Translations under genes and position numbers: made by a program
The notes under the pieces: generated by a model
Database searches by the model: none
Told to the model about the DNA's origin: nothing
Seen by the model: the letters and a program-made list of their open reading frames with translations, nothing else
Part shown: positions 13,150 to 24,090 of the stretch, one piece after another
How the letters are laid out: the number at the start of each line of letters is the position of its first letter
How positions within the stretch are numbered: position 1 is the stretch's first letter
Assembly (NCBI GenBank): GCA_034440575.1
Contig: JAOTOL010001657.1
Coordinates: 1,256,001-1,320,000, forward strand
DNA: 64,000 nt
Source: Imbricaverruca yamaguchii
Taxonomy: Eukaryota; Arthropoda; Thecostraca; Neoverrucidae
Reading direction: 5' to 3'

Positions 13150-13445
13150 GCAGACTTCGCCCAGAGCTGTGGCTGGTGTAACGGCCGGTGTAGCGTCCGG
13201 TGTAACGACCGGTGTAGCGTCCGGTGTAACGACCGGTGTAACGGCCGAGATCGGCTTCCCCCAGAGCTGTGGCGAGTATAACGACCGGTGTAACGGCCGG
13301 TGTAACGTCCGATATATCAGCCGAGATCGGCTTTTCCAAAAGCTGTGGCCAGTATAACGGCGGTCCTAAAGCTGTGGCGAGCGTAACGGCCGGTATAGCA
13401 GCCGAGGCCAGCTTCTCCCGGAGCTGTGGCGGGTGTAACGACACT
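13150..13445. repeat. nested 12-bp and ~80-bp repeat
   Basis: Runs of GTGTAACGACCG and GTGTAGCGTCCG (12 bp) sit inside a longer repeat marked by GCCGAGATCGGCTT and AGAGCTGTGGC, which recurs about four times. This nesting shows at least two rounds of amplification. Confidence 0.8.
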
Positions 13446-13875
13446 GCAGAAGACGCGGCGCCGCCACGGTTCTCCTCGAATTGATCGGCCCGCACCCCTC
13501 CGGTCTCGTGCAGCGGGGCGGCGCGTCAGCCCAATTGGAGTGGGCTCCGGCGGCTGCGAGTTGTGCGGCACCTGTCGCTCTACCGGCACCACAGGTCTCG
13601 ACGGAAGCGGCGCGACGACACGGGCCGCACCCGAAACACGTGGGTCCTGCTGCGCCGCGGCGTGGGCGCCGGCGTGGGCCGACACGAAGTCGTTCGACAC
13701 GCCGCAGGCCGCCTGCGGCTGTCGGCTTCCGGTGTCGGCGGCCTAATCCCATCGGAGTGCGGCGAGCGCGCGGGCAGGTGACAGCAGGGGGGGTGAGGGA
13801 GTGCCGACGCCTGACGGACCAGAGCCAGACGTCGGGGAGTGCCCGGAATGTGTGACGAGTGCCGGCGTCGCGTCG
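13446..13875. other. GC-rich unique sequence, no gene supported
   Basis: CpG-rich, with several overlapping frames of 100-140 codons on both strands and no domain resemblance. Confidence 0.45.
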
Positions 13876-14262
13876 GCCGGACGATGGCAGACCGACATAC
13901 GGTGGCGGACCGACATACGGTGGCAGACCGACAGGCGCTGTCAGACCGACAGTCTGGTGGCAGACCGACAGGCGGTGTCAGACCGACAGTCTGATGGCAG
14001 ACCGACAGTCTTGTGGCAGACCGACAGTCTGGTGGCAGACCGACATATGGTGGCGGACCGACAGATGGTGGCAGACCGACAGATGGTGGCGGACCGACAG
14101 ATGGTGTCAGACCGACATACGGTGGCAGACCGACAGTCTGGTGGCAGACCGACAGGCGGTGGAAGACCGACAGACGGTGGCAGACCGACATTCTGGTGGG
14201 AGACCGACATACGGTGGCAGACCGACAGATGGTGACGGACCGACAGACTGGTGGCAGTCAGG
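13876..14262. repeat. 18-20-bp minisatellite
   Basis: About 20 copies of CAGACCGACAGTCTGGTGG-type units with alternates ending ATACGGTGG and AGATGGTGG. CAGAC and GTCTG within the main unit are inverted copies of each other. Confidence 0.9.
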
Positions 14263-14834
14263 ACGGAGAAAAGCCGGACGGAAAAACACCCGATGAAGAA
14301 ACGCCAGACGGAGGCGGACTAGTTGGAGGAAGACTGGCAGACGGTGGCAGACGTCTGGCCTTCGTTTGACCTCAGTGTGCAGATATGTGACACTCTCGCA
14401 CGCTACCAATGCCCTTCTTTGGCTCGAACACCGAACGTTCCGAACAGTAGCCGCCGGGGGGGGGGGGGGGGCTGCAGTGATCTCACAAGCCTCGATAAAT
14501 CAACTCCGTGGGATCAGACTGCATCATTATTTTCCACCGACTTCTATTTAAGCCACATAAGCAATGCACAGCGCAAGGACATGCGATTATATCACCACGC
14601 AGGCACTTGGACTAAGATTGCTTATTCTAATTGGAATTAATGAAATACCGTTACTTCAGGGCAACTGAGCTTAAGCCGTAATATAAATGCGAAATGAATC
14701 GGCTGAAGTATGCTGATAGACTTGCTGGTCTCAATGCAAAACACAGGCAAACTACACTATAACCCGTTGGTCTCTCGTTCGCGTACATGCTGCGGTCGTT
14801 TGGCAGACAAGACAGGCCTGCACAATGCCATTTC
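14263..14834. other. unique sequence with a poly-G run
   Basis: A run of about 16 G at 14456-14471 could form a G-quadruplex or be a sequencing artefact. No gene supported. Confidence 0.5.
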
Positions 14835-14934
14835 TATCTCTCCTCTCTCTCCATTTCTCTATCATTCTATCTCTCTATCTCTCTATCTCTCTCTTCTCTC
14901 TCTATTTCTCTCTCTCTCTCTATTTCTCTCTCTC

Positions 14935-15022
<88 letters not shown>

Positions 15023-15117
15023 TCTCTCTCTCTCTATCTCTCTCTCTCACAATCTCTCTCTCTCAATCTCTCTCTCTCAATCTCTCTCTCTCTTTCTCTC
15101 TCTCTTTCCTTCTCTCA
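14835..15117. repeat. (CT)n-rich microsatellite
   Basis: Pyrimidine tract of TCTC repeats with TATTTC, TATC, AATC and TTTC interruptions. It is continued on the far side of a short retroelement insertion (15118-15143) by more CT-rich sequence to about 15170. Confidence 0.95.
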
Positions 15118-15143
15118 GTCGATGCGCCCTTTAAACCCAAATA
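15118..15143 (+). mobile_element. family C 3' end, extremely truncated copy
   Basis: GTCGATGCGCCC, TTTAAACCCAAATAACTAA: the same 3' end as at 18523-18583, inserted within the CT tract. TCTCTCA precedes it and recurs after it (about 15146-15152), consistent with a 7-bp target-site duplication, although CT-rich flanks make chance matches easy. Only about 25-30 nt of element remain. Confidence 0.65.
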
Positions 15144-15355
15144 ACTAACTCTCTCACTTTCTCTCTCCTCTTTCACCATGTCTTAAATAGCACGAATCAC
15201 GTGCAATTTCCCGCACCGGCTGCCAGATGACCTCTTGAGCCGAACTTCATCGGTCTGAGTGGCCCACGATTGTTGTTAAACATCGACACGGAACAGCCCG
15301 GAGTCGGCTCTGGACCGTCACGCGCCGCCACCGCCTGGCGCCGGGGTGGCAGCAC
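15144..15355. other. unique spacer
   Basis: Residual CT-rich DNA, then single-copy sequence up to the CRE array. No gene seen. Confidence 0.5.
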
Positions 15356-15741
15356 TGACGTCACTGGCTGATGGCGTGACGTCACTGGCTGATGTTATGA
15401 CGTCACTGGCTGATGTTATGACGTCACTGGCTGATGGCATGACGTCACCGGCTGATGGCATGACGTCACTGGCTGATGGCATGATTTAACTGGCTGATGG
15501 CGTGACGTCACTGGCTGATGGCGTGACGTCACTGGCTGATGGCGTGACGTCACTGGCTGATGGCGTGACGTCACTGGCTGATGGCGTGACGTCACTGGCT
15601 GATGGCGTGACGTCACTGGCTGATGGCATGAAGTCACTGGCTGATGGCGTGACGTCACTGGCTGATGGCATGACGTCACTGTCTGATGGCGTGATGTCAC
15701 TGGCAGACGGCGTGACGTCACTGGCTGATGGCGTGATGACA
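15356..15741. repeat. 21-bp minisatellite carrying CRE octamers
   Basis: Nineteen slots at exact 21-bp spacing from 15356 to 15734. Fifteen hold the perfect palindrome TGACGTCA. The exceptions are 15482 (TGATTTAA), 15629 (TGAAGTCA), 15692 (TGATGTCA) and 15734 (TGATGACA). The spacer is CTGGCTGATGGCG-like. TGACGTCA is the consensus site of CREB/ATF bZIP dimers. Its unit sequence differs from the 22-bp array at 9.5 kb, so the two arose separately around the same octamer. The unit is seven codons long and lacks stops, which explains the open frames. Confidence 0.95.
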
Positions 15742-16366
15742 CCGGGGACCGGCAGAGCGCGCTACACGTCACAGCGTGAGCGGGACAGCGGCAACCGGTG
15801 TTGTGGCGCCGCACAGCTGGCGGGCAGCAAATAAAACACGGCGACAGCGCGCGAGCCGCCGACGGCCGCCTGCGATTGGCTGAGCCCGGACGCGGCAGCC
15901 GCCGTCGATCGCTCGCACAATCGTTACGAGCTCATGAAACCAGCAGCGGCCGCGTTACACTGACAGTTGAAGGCTCACAGGCGGAACTCGTGGCGAGATT
16001 AATCCGGCGACGGCGCCTGCAGCCGGGAGCAGCTCGCGCTGAGCGAGCCCGGCATTTCAGAGCTGGCGTGGCCCGAGCCGTCCAGAAGGCGTTGCATCAC
16101 TGCAGCACCATCCGGTTCACGAAACCGATATTTTCAGAAACGTCAATTCGAATCACCCTGAGAACGACATGCTGAGGTATCCCTTGGCTCAGCACTTCTT
16201 TGTCGTCAATCGCATGAGCTTAGTTTAATGACAGAAATTCGTTTTCGGCGGCGAGCAAGAAAGCTGACATAATTGAAGCTGCACGTGTCGTATTTTTCGT
16301 CATTATTGCATCATTTTCTGCCTTCATAATGGTAGTACATGCAATTGTAATTTACCGCAGCTTGCG
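15742..16366. other. GC-rich stretch upstream of the promoter candidate
   Basis: CpG-rich to about 16080, with an inverted CCAAT box (GCGATTGGCTGAG) near 15871-15883, then AT-richer. No coding feature supported. It could be upstream regulatory DNA for 16367-16420. Confidence 0.4.
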
Positions 16367-16420
16367 TGACGTCACATTGCAACACGTATATATACTCGCA
16401 GGAACATTATCTAGATCAGC
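16367..16420 (+). promoter_or_regulatory. candidate core promoter: CRE, TATA, initiator
   Basis: TGACGTCA at 16367-16374, TATATATA at 16387-16394 and ATCAGCG around A16418. Taking A16418 as +1 puts the TATA box at -31 and the CRE at about -51 to -44, which is textbook geometry. The initiator matches the arthropod TCAGT consensus in four of five positions. No exon is recognised downstream: a 74-codon frame at 16366-16590 begins upstream of this start and has no known motif. The 21-bp CRE array ends about 0.6 kb upstream. Confidence 0.42.
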
Positions 16421-18021
16421 GGGATTCATTTTTCATCTCATCCAATCTCGCAGGCTCATGGTTCTGCTTGTGCAGTGAGAGTACATCCTGGTTCGGGCGC
16501 CAATTAGCGACGAGCGCTATTTATTCGATAATTGCCCACGCCACTGATTTCAACACGCATCAGATACCGTCCGCCCGACTAGGAAAGTAATGAAACACCA
16601 GCTTATTAGCACACACAGATATTGACGAAACCAGCTCAGATGGCCATACAAGTTGACAGGCAGGTAATTAAACGTGCTTTCTTTTCAACTGATACCGCAG
16701 ATAAAGACACTTAATAAAACAACTTGACATTGTCAACTCCGCTGCATCATTTAATCGTACAGACCAGATGGTGGTGTGCAACGCAGCATTGTTTCATCAT
16801 GCGGTCGGCAGCGGCGCCTGAAACACCTCTTGCACCACCACCGTTCCGTGAGCGACGTCGATTATGGCGTCAGTGGGCCGCCGTTATACAGTATGATAGC
16901 TCAGGGGAAAAACTGGCCAGTTATGTATTTATCGGCTATTTATTGCCGCAATATTTGTGGCGCGATCGCATCGGCAGATGCCTGATGCATACCAGGTTAC
17001 CGTTGTTGTGGAAATTTGCACAAGATTTGACATAGTAAGAATTCCACGAATATGGATGGGATTACGTGTCGAAGACCGATGCAAATGTGTATATTTCTGG
17101 TCTTAGGAGTTTGACGAGTGATCAAGGTAAGACGCATTCCCAAATCTAGGCAAATGAGATACGAAACGATAGGTGAAACTATTCTCATTGCTTTAAGTAG
17201 TTCAAAAAGGCATAGAACAGTTTACAATATGCTGTCTTTGGTCAAACAATAAATCATTATGATAGTCGTTCAACTTTTACCTCCAAGTTCTCAGTACCTT
17301 CAAGTTGCAATCAAGTTATTATTTTGAAACGCATGGCACCGCACAACCATACACCATTACAATGAAATCAGCGACCTTTGACTACATGCACCGTAAGTTT
17401 CAGCTGCACTCAGCTGCCTCAATATAGGGATCAGTTGTATCAGGTCAGGACCAGGACAGGTCGCCGGGCGGTGCGGTGGCCGGCACGGGCGGCACGGGGA
17501 AACCCGAGCTGAACGCGACGACGCCTCGGCTGACCTGGTAACTTGTTCTGGCCGGGTAACCTGATCCAACGATCGCAATGCAAACAAAAATCCCCTAGCC
17601 GACGAGGTGACTGAGTCGAGATGGGTCACCCACTGATCGGTTCCCATGGCAGGGGATCTGTCGTGGTCTGTAGGGGTCGGGCCGGGATGATTGGATTTCG
17701 CACACGGCGAGCATGGAAGTGCGCGCCAGGAGAGATGAATTAGTGGGCTTGTTGTCCAGAGCAAAAACGCTTAGGCGTGGCAACTATTATGATATTATGC
17801 TTAATTATAGTTCGCAGTTGGTTAAAGTTGGAGAATATCCCTCAGAGCTATCTCCAGAGTGAGTCGTCAATTGCGGATATGAAAAAGGCGACCTTAATCA
17901 CCAAAAACATAAAAGGAAAGAGGACTAAGGGTAAGCGAAGCCGGGACAAACTCAGAAGTCAGTGTGGCACTTGTCTTCTGGTGAACGAGGTGTTTGCAGT
18001 GGCCTTGAGGCGACCGCGTCG
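16421..18021. other. unique sequence, no gene supported
   Basis: Mostly single-copy. A GC-rich patch at 17450-17550 and an interrupted AATCCCCT/AGGGGATC inverted pair near 17590-17658 are the only structures noted. No coding sequence supported. Confidence 0.5.
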
Positions 18022-18455
18022 TGGTGATGACCAAGCCGAGACCGGCCGTGATGACGAAGCCGAGACCGGCCGTGATGACGAAGCCGAGACCGGCCGTGAT
18101 GACGAAGCCGAGACCGGCCGTGATGACGAAGCCGAGACCGGCCGTGATGACGAAGCCGAGACCGGCCGTGATGACCAAGCCGAGACCGGCCGTGATGACC
18201 AAGCCGAGACCGGCCGTGATGACGAAGCCGAGACCGGCCGTGATGACGAAGCCGAGATCGCGTGATAAGCCGAGACCGGCCGTGATGACGCAGACCGGCC
18301 GTGATGACCCGCTTGCGTTAGCCGTAAGCAGCCGAGACCGGCCGTGATGACGAAGCCGAGACCGGCCGTGATGACCAAGCCGAGACCGGCCGTGATGACA
18401 AGCCGAGACCGGCCGTGATGACGAAGCCGAGACCGGCCGTGATGACGAAGCCGTG
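18022..18455. repeat. 24-bp minisatellite
   Basis: About 17 copies of a unit made of CCGAGACCGGCCGTGATGAC plus GAAG or CAAG, interrupted near 18255-18330. Eight codons per unit with no stops keep frames open on both strands. The unit contains the palindrome CGGCCG. Confidence 0.93.
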
Positions 18456-18522
18456 GAGGGAGCGCGAGAACGGCCGACTAAAATCCACGATCAGTTCAGT
18501 GCCTGTTCCCAGTGTCGGGCAA

Positions 18523-18583
18523 ATGGGCGCTGTATAACCACTGCAGTTGATGCGCCCTAAAACCCAAATAACTAACTAACTAA
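18523..18583 (+). mobile_element. family C 3' end with 14-bp target-site duplication
   Basis: A 61-bp insert reading ATGGGCGCTGTATAACC, GCAGTTGATGCGCCC, TAAAACCC and a tail of AACT repeats. It is flanked by a perfect 14-bp direct repeat CCAGTGTCGGGCAA (18509-18522 and 18584-18597). Direct flanking repeats plus a simple tail are the signature of target-primed reverse transcription. The insert is only the last ~60 nt of its parent, so the copy is severely 5' truncated or the element is tiny. Confidence 0.87.
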
Positions 18584-18597
18584 CCAGTGTCGGGCAA

Positions 18598-18829
18598 CAT
18601 CAAGAGCTGCTCAACAGCACAGTTCTCTGCAGCCCGTGGAGGTTCCCAGGCAAAGTGCTCGTGCTGAGCGAATGAAGGACGTGGCTTTCGTGCTGCGACA
18701 GGTCGGCTCATCGAGATCGCCAAATCATTCGTGCATCGCCAGATCGGCTCATCGAGATTCGCCGGGCTTTCAGAAGCTCTAAAGTGAGCCAACCCGAGTC
18801 CATATCGGGAGGACGGGCGGTGGCAATGT
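18598..18829. other. spacer upstream of the decayed gene
   Basis: Single-copy sequence that may contain the eroded 5' end of the remnant below. No recognisable residues read out. Confidence 0.4.
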
Positions 18830-20415
18830 GTGTGTCAGCTGACTTGTCTGCGCTGTGTGGTCCGCCGAGTGGCTAACGATGCAGCGAAGACAGACATCCT
18901 GCCCGCCTATGGAAAGGTGCATGAGGCCGAGGTAGAGTGCTGTCCGACAGCCAGCAGCATGCAATCCACCGAGACGTCAGCTGAGATGACACTGCAGGCC
19001 ATCCTGGATCATACGACATGCCTGCCGTCTGCCACTCGCACCGACTCGGCTTCACCTGCCGACCAGCCGTCGACGTCATCCAGCATCTACAATTCCGCCG
19101 TGTTTCGCGTCAAATGGGGATTTGACGAGGCCACAGAGCAATCTGTATGCAAACAGATGGCAGACGGTGATGAATCTGCGAAACAAAATCTTCTCTGTAC
19201 CATTCTGGTGCCTTTGCAACTGACGGTTTGTAGCACTTGCGTCAGGACCAACCCAGCGCCGTCTTCAACCCGCTTCTGTCGGCCGTTGCAGATCCAGTAC
19301 AAGCGTGAAACAACAGAGGCCTCCAGGAAAGAATGCGATAATGCTCAATCAGAGATACGCTTGCTGGGACCGACCTACGTCACTGTCGGCGACCTACGTC
19401 ACTGTCACATACGGCACCAGTCTAACAGTGGCGTGCAATATCCAACTCACCACGGTTGACGACAAGGTGACGAACGCTCTGACCAACATCGGCAGCAGCA
19501 TGACATGCACCACCCGTGGATGGACGCACACCTCGTCACCACGCCTGTCTGCCGCCGCGGCTTTACCTGCCCGCGAGGGTGCATACCAGCTCGGTCTCTG
19601 AACTACGCATGCCTGGATTGGATGCTTTGAGTGCCTTCTCCACATTTTTTACCGCCCCGAGTTCGAAGTGTGGGCAGTGTCTGGCGAAGAAAACAGTGGA
19701 AAGAGTGGAAGAGTGTGTGAAAGAGTGGAAGAGGAAATTGCCGCACCAGTTCCGGGAGACACCGGGTCTTGTCGTGGATCAGCCAAGTGCACGTCTGGCA
19801 AGGTTCGGGCACGTCTGACGACGGGACACGGCTCGACGTGCCTTCAGAGACCCAGCTGCGTTCAGCGAGATCAACGGAGTCGACGAGGGTCTCGTCGTCC
19901 GTCTCTCAGCGATCCTCGCTGCTCTGGAAAAATACGATGGGTTCGATTCCGACCGGTACGACCGGTTCGTCATCGCTACAGTTCAGTTGATGGTCCAGCT
20001 GGATTCATGGTTTTACGTGATCGCCTCCGTGCACAAGCTCCCGATCCACGGTGCCACTGCGATACGGCTACTCCTTCCGGTCGGCACGCACAGTGAGTTG
20101 CAGAAGAGCCGGAATACACATAACAGGGAGTACCGACTCAAACACGCCCGCAAGACGTCTCGAACCGATACCATCAAGCATCAACTCCACTGTCTACTGA
20201 TCGCCAGCGACCCGAAGATGACTCGCAGCATCAAATGCATTGGATGACCACTGCGGGCCCGACATGTCCGAGAGACCGTCCATTCATCTGACATCAGTCA
20301 CCTGCTGGTATTAGCTCAGTCAGCTGGGGAGAGAGAGTTGGAACAGCCTGCTTCGGAAGATGAAGAGGAGATGAGTGGTGGAGAGGATGCTAATGAGGTA
20401 GAAGTTCGGGGATGA
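18830..20415 (+). pseudogene. decayed gene of a multicopy invertebrate protein family, probably mobile-element-borne
   Basis: Coding-like sequence is spread over changing frames. Residue blocks in order: PAPSSTRFCRPLQIQYKRET (first frame, open 18830-19459); LTTVDDKVTNALTNIGSSMT (frame 0); THAWIGCFECLLHIFYRPEF after an in-frame TGA at 19599; VEECVKEWKRKLPHQFRE (frame 1); QGSGTSDDG (frame 2, about 19785-19815); then frame 1 again to the end with ARRAFRDPAAFSEING, YDRFVIATVQLMVQLDSWFY, ASVHKLPIHGATAI, LLPVGTHSE and KHARKTSRTDT. A TGA at 20245 is followed by an acidic tail (ASEDEEEM) to a stop at 20413-20415. From memory these blocks in this order resemble an uncharacterised protein repeated many times in aphid, Hydra and crustacean genomes. 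At least three frameshifts and two stops show it is dead. I cannot name the enzyme activity. Confidence 0.68.
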
Positions 20416-21835
20416 CACGATGTGTCAGTGAGTGGTAGAATGCTCTCCGGGCACTACGGGCTGTTGGATGAATAACAATATCGGAGTCTTCCATAGATGA
20501 CTGATGGTATGTTATTCGTATTCGTTCGCAACTATGATAATATTATTTGACGTGTATAGTTCTGGTCTTTTGTGCTCCATGCTTCTAAGTACGGCCATGG
20601 GATTTTACCATGGGTTTGGAAGAAGTACCATGCATTCGAGCATGTGCATTCTAACGTGTGTATTGCGGCTTAGGGGATTGGCCGGCTGTGTCGTCGCATC
20701 CGACGTTATATATGGCGATTATATCTGTGAGGAATATCTTAGGGTTATATTTTGACGTAATTTAATCAACTTAGGACAAGGAGATCCCGGATATATTCTG
20801 CGTAGATACCATTAGGCCACATTTGCAGTGCAGATTGTTGGTAACAGACGCTAAGGAATACTGATCTCATATAATTATATCATATATGAGCGCACATGGA
20901 CTTCGCGTATGACGTCACTATGATGCCACTACACTTAACCGGACATTGACCTTTTAAACCAAGGTACCCTTGATAATCATGTAGGTGTGTTAGCAGTTTG
21001 AGTCGTCTACCTCAATTGGTTGCCGATATATTTGGCGCAAGCAAAATGAGGGGAGCGGAATTCCCTTTCCCCTCTGACAAACATGACATCCAACATTCCT
21101 GGGTTAAACAGTCTATAAGGCAACAGAGCTTCTCCAATGTTCCCATGTGAACTCTTCGATTAAATCCATTTGGTTGTAATCGGAATGTTACAGGACTTTG
21201 AAGTCTCCTGTAACTAGCATACTTTGTCCAAAATGTTTTCTGACCAATTTGTCCCTGGGGTTATCACAGTGTGCACTGGCGAGGCCTCGGCAGTTTCCGC
21301 CGAGTGCGACCCCATTTGACCCCATGCCGCACAACACACAGACAGAAATCGGGCCGCCGCGTAGATCGCCAGGCTGTTCTCATTTCCGTTGCGCAATCTG
21401 CCTCGGCCGCTATCAGCCGTCACCCGGGCAATAGCCAGCAGCTGTCAGCTCGGATCGATCACGGACCCGACAATCAGCGGGCTGGAGCCGTGCCTGGGCC
21501 GCATCGTCGGCCGCAGATGCCAATCACCTGCGCCGCTGATGCCTTGTTAACGGCGAGCTGGGTACGATTAGAGAGCAGACGCGCCGGTGCAGGATCTCGT
21601 GGTTTTCTAAATCAATAGAAGAGAAACTCTGGCAGCGCAGCAGCCGGCAGCGAGCCGCGTCGGTTGCTAGGTCCGGAATAGTCGGTATTGTGGCTTAGGG
21701 TCATGTCGACTGCGTTGGTCATACGGCGCCCACTGGCCACGAAGAGGGTGGTTTGAGAAGGCAGATGGAGATATGCTGGTCGACTGAGGGCTGAGAATGC
21801 GATTAGTGTCGGGGTAACGGCGGCGTGGCAGCAAC
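20416..21835. other. unique sequence, no gene supported
   Basis: Ordinary to AT-rich, with a GC-rich patch at 21270-21600. Open frames are short and unrecognised. Confidence 0.5.
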
Positions 21836-22245
21836 AGTGGTTAACAGCAGCAGCATCAGCGATTAACAGCAGCAACAGCAATGGTTAACAGCAGCAGCAT
21901 CAGGGATTAACAGCAGCAACAGTGGTTAACAGCAGCAGCATCAGGGATTAACAGCAGCAACAGCAGTGGTTAACAGCAGCAGCAACAGTGGTTAACAGCA
22001 GCAGCATCAGGGATTAACAGCAGCAACAGCAATGGTTAACAGCAGCAGAAACAGTGGTCAACAGCAGCAGCATCGGCGATTAACAGCAGCAACAGCAGTG
22101 GTTAACAGCAGCAACAGCAGTGGTTAACAGCAGCAGCAACAGTGGTTAACAGCAGCAGCATCAGCGATTAACAGCAGCAGCAGCAGTGGTTAACAGCAGC
22201 AGCAAGAGTGGCTAACAGCAGCAACAGCACTTAACGACAGCAACT
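21836..22245. repeat. CAG/CAA-rich minisatellite
   Basis: Tandem units of 21-24 bp: AACAGCAGCAGCATCAG followed by GGATT, CGATT or TGGTT, often pairing into about 44-bp doublets. The palindrome GTTAAC recurs at many unit junctions. TAA stops in one frame exclude a polyglutamine reading on the plus strand. Confidence 0.9.
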
Positions 22246-22585
22246 ATGCTTAATAGCAGCCAGCCTGGAAATGTAAAAAGTATCCAGCCTAACTTGAGGA
22301 AAATGGAGCAAAACAAGCAATCAAAGTAACAGACCAGGATAATCCGAGGGATTATCTACATCCGCCGCGCGACTTCCAACGTCAACCGGTTTTGCGTTCA
22401 TCAACAACAGCAGGAGGAAACAGCGAAGCAACCAGGACCACCACACACATACATTATTTCTGAGGACTACAACACAGGAATTGAAAACAGGACCGATAGC
22501 ATCTGTGAACGGATAACTGCGAACTAAATAGCGACACAAACAGCACTAGCAGTCGTGCAGTGAATCCGTCGGCGTGGTTCTTGTG
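22246..22585. other. unique sequence, no gene supported
   Basis: Short single-copy stretch. Nothing recognised. Confidence 0.5.
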
Positions 22586-22620
22586 TGTGTGTGGGGGGGG
22601 GGGGGGGGGGGGGGGAGGGG
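22586..22620. repeat. (GT)n followed by a long G run
   Basis: GTGTGTGTGTG runs into an almost uninterrupted run of about 25 G. It could form a G-quadruplex, and its length is uncertain. Confidence 0.9.
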
Positions 22621-23922
22621 ATGCCCAGCAATAATGAAGCGTAGGTTTGTCCCGCCCCAAATATAGCTTGCACTTGGAGTGTTTTTTTCGCTGGCATTCA
22701 TTCTTATCTCATTGTGGATCAATTTTATGTTCCTCACATGTTTTGTTTTTCTTTCCTCCAATTTCAAACCAAAATAGCACCGATGGCTGTCTGCACGGAC
22801 GCCAGTCACGAAAATGTGTAGTAATCAGCTCACGCGACGAAATTGCCCACGATAACATGGGCGGCGACATTATCGCAATCGCAGCTAAATAAGTGTGGAT
22901 GAGCATGCAAGTGCTTAGCTTGGTCCCGTCACTGCAATGCTCCCAGCTACTTGCAGACGGACGACATAAGTTTATCTTTGAGTTGGCAAAAACAAACAGG
23001 TGGAAGGGGGATGCATGTGCTCGTGTAGGTACCGATGCTGGGTGAAAGGATTCATGGGCTGCTCCGTTGCCGAAACACTGGCGTCGATGTCAAAGCGAGT
23101 CGTAATCCTTGGCGTACGGTCTTCTATTCATGAATGCATTTCGCTGAGTTCTTTGACAGAGAAATCTTGTGCAGTCCGTGGATGCCAACGCGCCAGCAAC
23201 GGTCGTACCGCATGCACTTCATGTTTTCGTGACCAGGAAGCCAATCCTGGAGCTCGCATAGCTTCATGGAAAGCATACGTGCAGGTGGAAAACCCGCTAA
23301 CCCCAATGCAGGATATGTATAAAGTTGTGGAAGATGGGGAATTGCTAATCACTTGTCCTGAAGTGCTAGTAGATCAATTGTTCCCAATACATGTCCGATG
23401 CCAGTACAGAAAATCGTCAGAGAGCATCCAGAAAACGGTCACTGTAAATTTGCTTACTTTTGAAAGCAGTGAGTTCAGTGTTAAATAAGCAAATGCAGCC
23501 TGTTCACGCATCATGTCAGCGCGTGCAAGAATTCATGGACCTTAACTATATCGCTGTAGCGTTGTAATTACAACACAGGGCCAACCTGAAGCGAATCTGT
23601 CCCCTTGTAAATACGACCCAAGTTCATCAGAACCACCCGGTCTGGCCTGACATCGACCAGATCCGGTTCGACCCCACCTTTTGTGCGTCGCGCTTTGGAA
23701 GCTTGAATTGCTTTTTATTACAACGTTTCACGTCGTAATTGCCTTACTGATAAATCAAACTTTTCTAGGTTTGATTTTTTTCGAGTGTCCGTTGCAATAC
23801 TTTGTTTGAAGTGCCTGGATTTGTTTGCTCAACGAGGCTTTCTGGTGGACACTGCCGGTGCTGGGTGTGACGGCACCGGGCGGGGATCAGCCGGCCTGTC
23901 GTCGGTCAGCCGGCTACGTCAT
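22621..23922. other. unique sequence with one unassigned 162-codon frame
   Basis: The longest non-repetitive open frame of the window lies at 23000-23488 (+). Its product would be Cys-rich at the N terminus (CMCSCRYRC) with a second Cys cluster near residues 57-75. There is no signal peptide, and I recognise no domain. It could be a chance frame, a decayed exon or a lineage-specific gene; I do not call it a gene. Confidence 0.3.
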
Positions 23923-24090
23923 GTCACGTGACCTGCGTGCCCCGGGGCCGGCCATCCGGCTACGCCATGTCACGTGACCTGCGAGCTGTGGAGCCGGCCA
24001 ACCGACTACCACCTGGCGTTGCTATAGAAGATACTGCGCTGAACGGTCGCGTGCCTTAAATTTGGCGGAGGAGCTGCCTGATATAAAAGA
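23923..24090 (+). promoter_or_regulatory. two GTCACGTGAC palindromes upstream of a TATA box
   Basis: The decamer GTCACGTGAC occurs at 23923-23932 and 23969-23978 inside a duplicated context (CATGTCACGTGACCTGCG). A TATA box, TATAAAAG, follows at 24082-24089. CACGTG is the core of bHLH-leucine-zipper sites, and the full decamer matches the published lysosomal CLEAR element. Transcription would start near 24112, where no strong initiator is seen. An 83-codon frame (24062-24313) overlaps but is unrecognised. Confidence 0.35.

Noticed and set aside
23000..23488. 162-codon Cys-rich frame as a gene
   Set aside because: No recognisable domain, no splice or promoter context and overlapping antisense frames; its length is not improbable in 64 kb of this composition.
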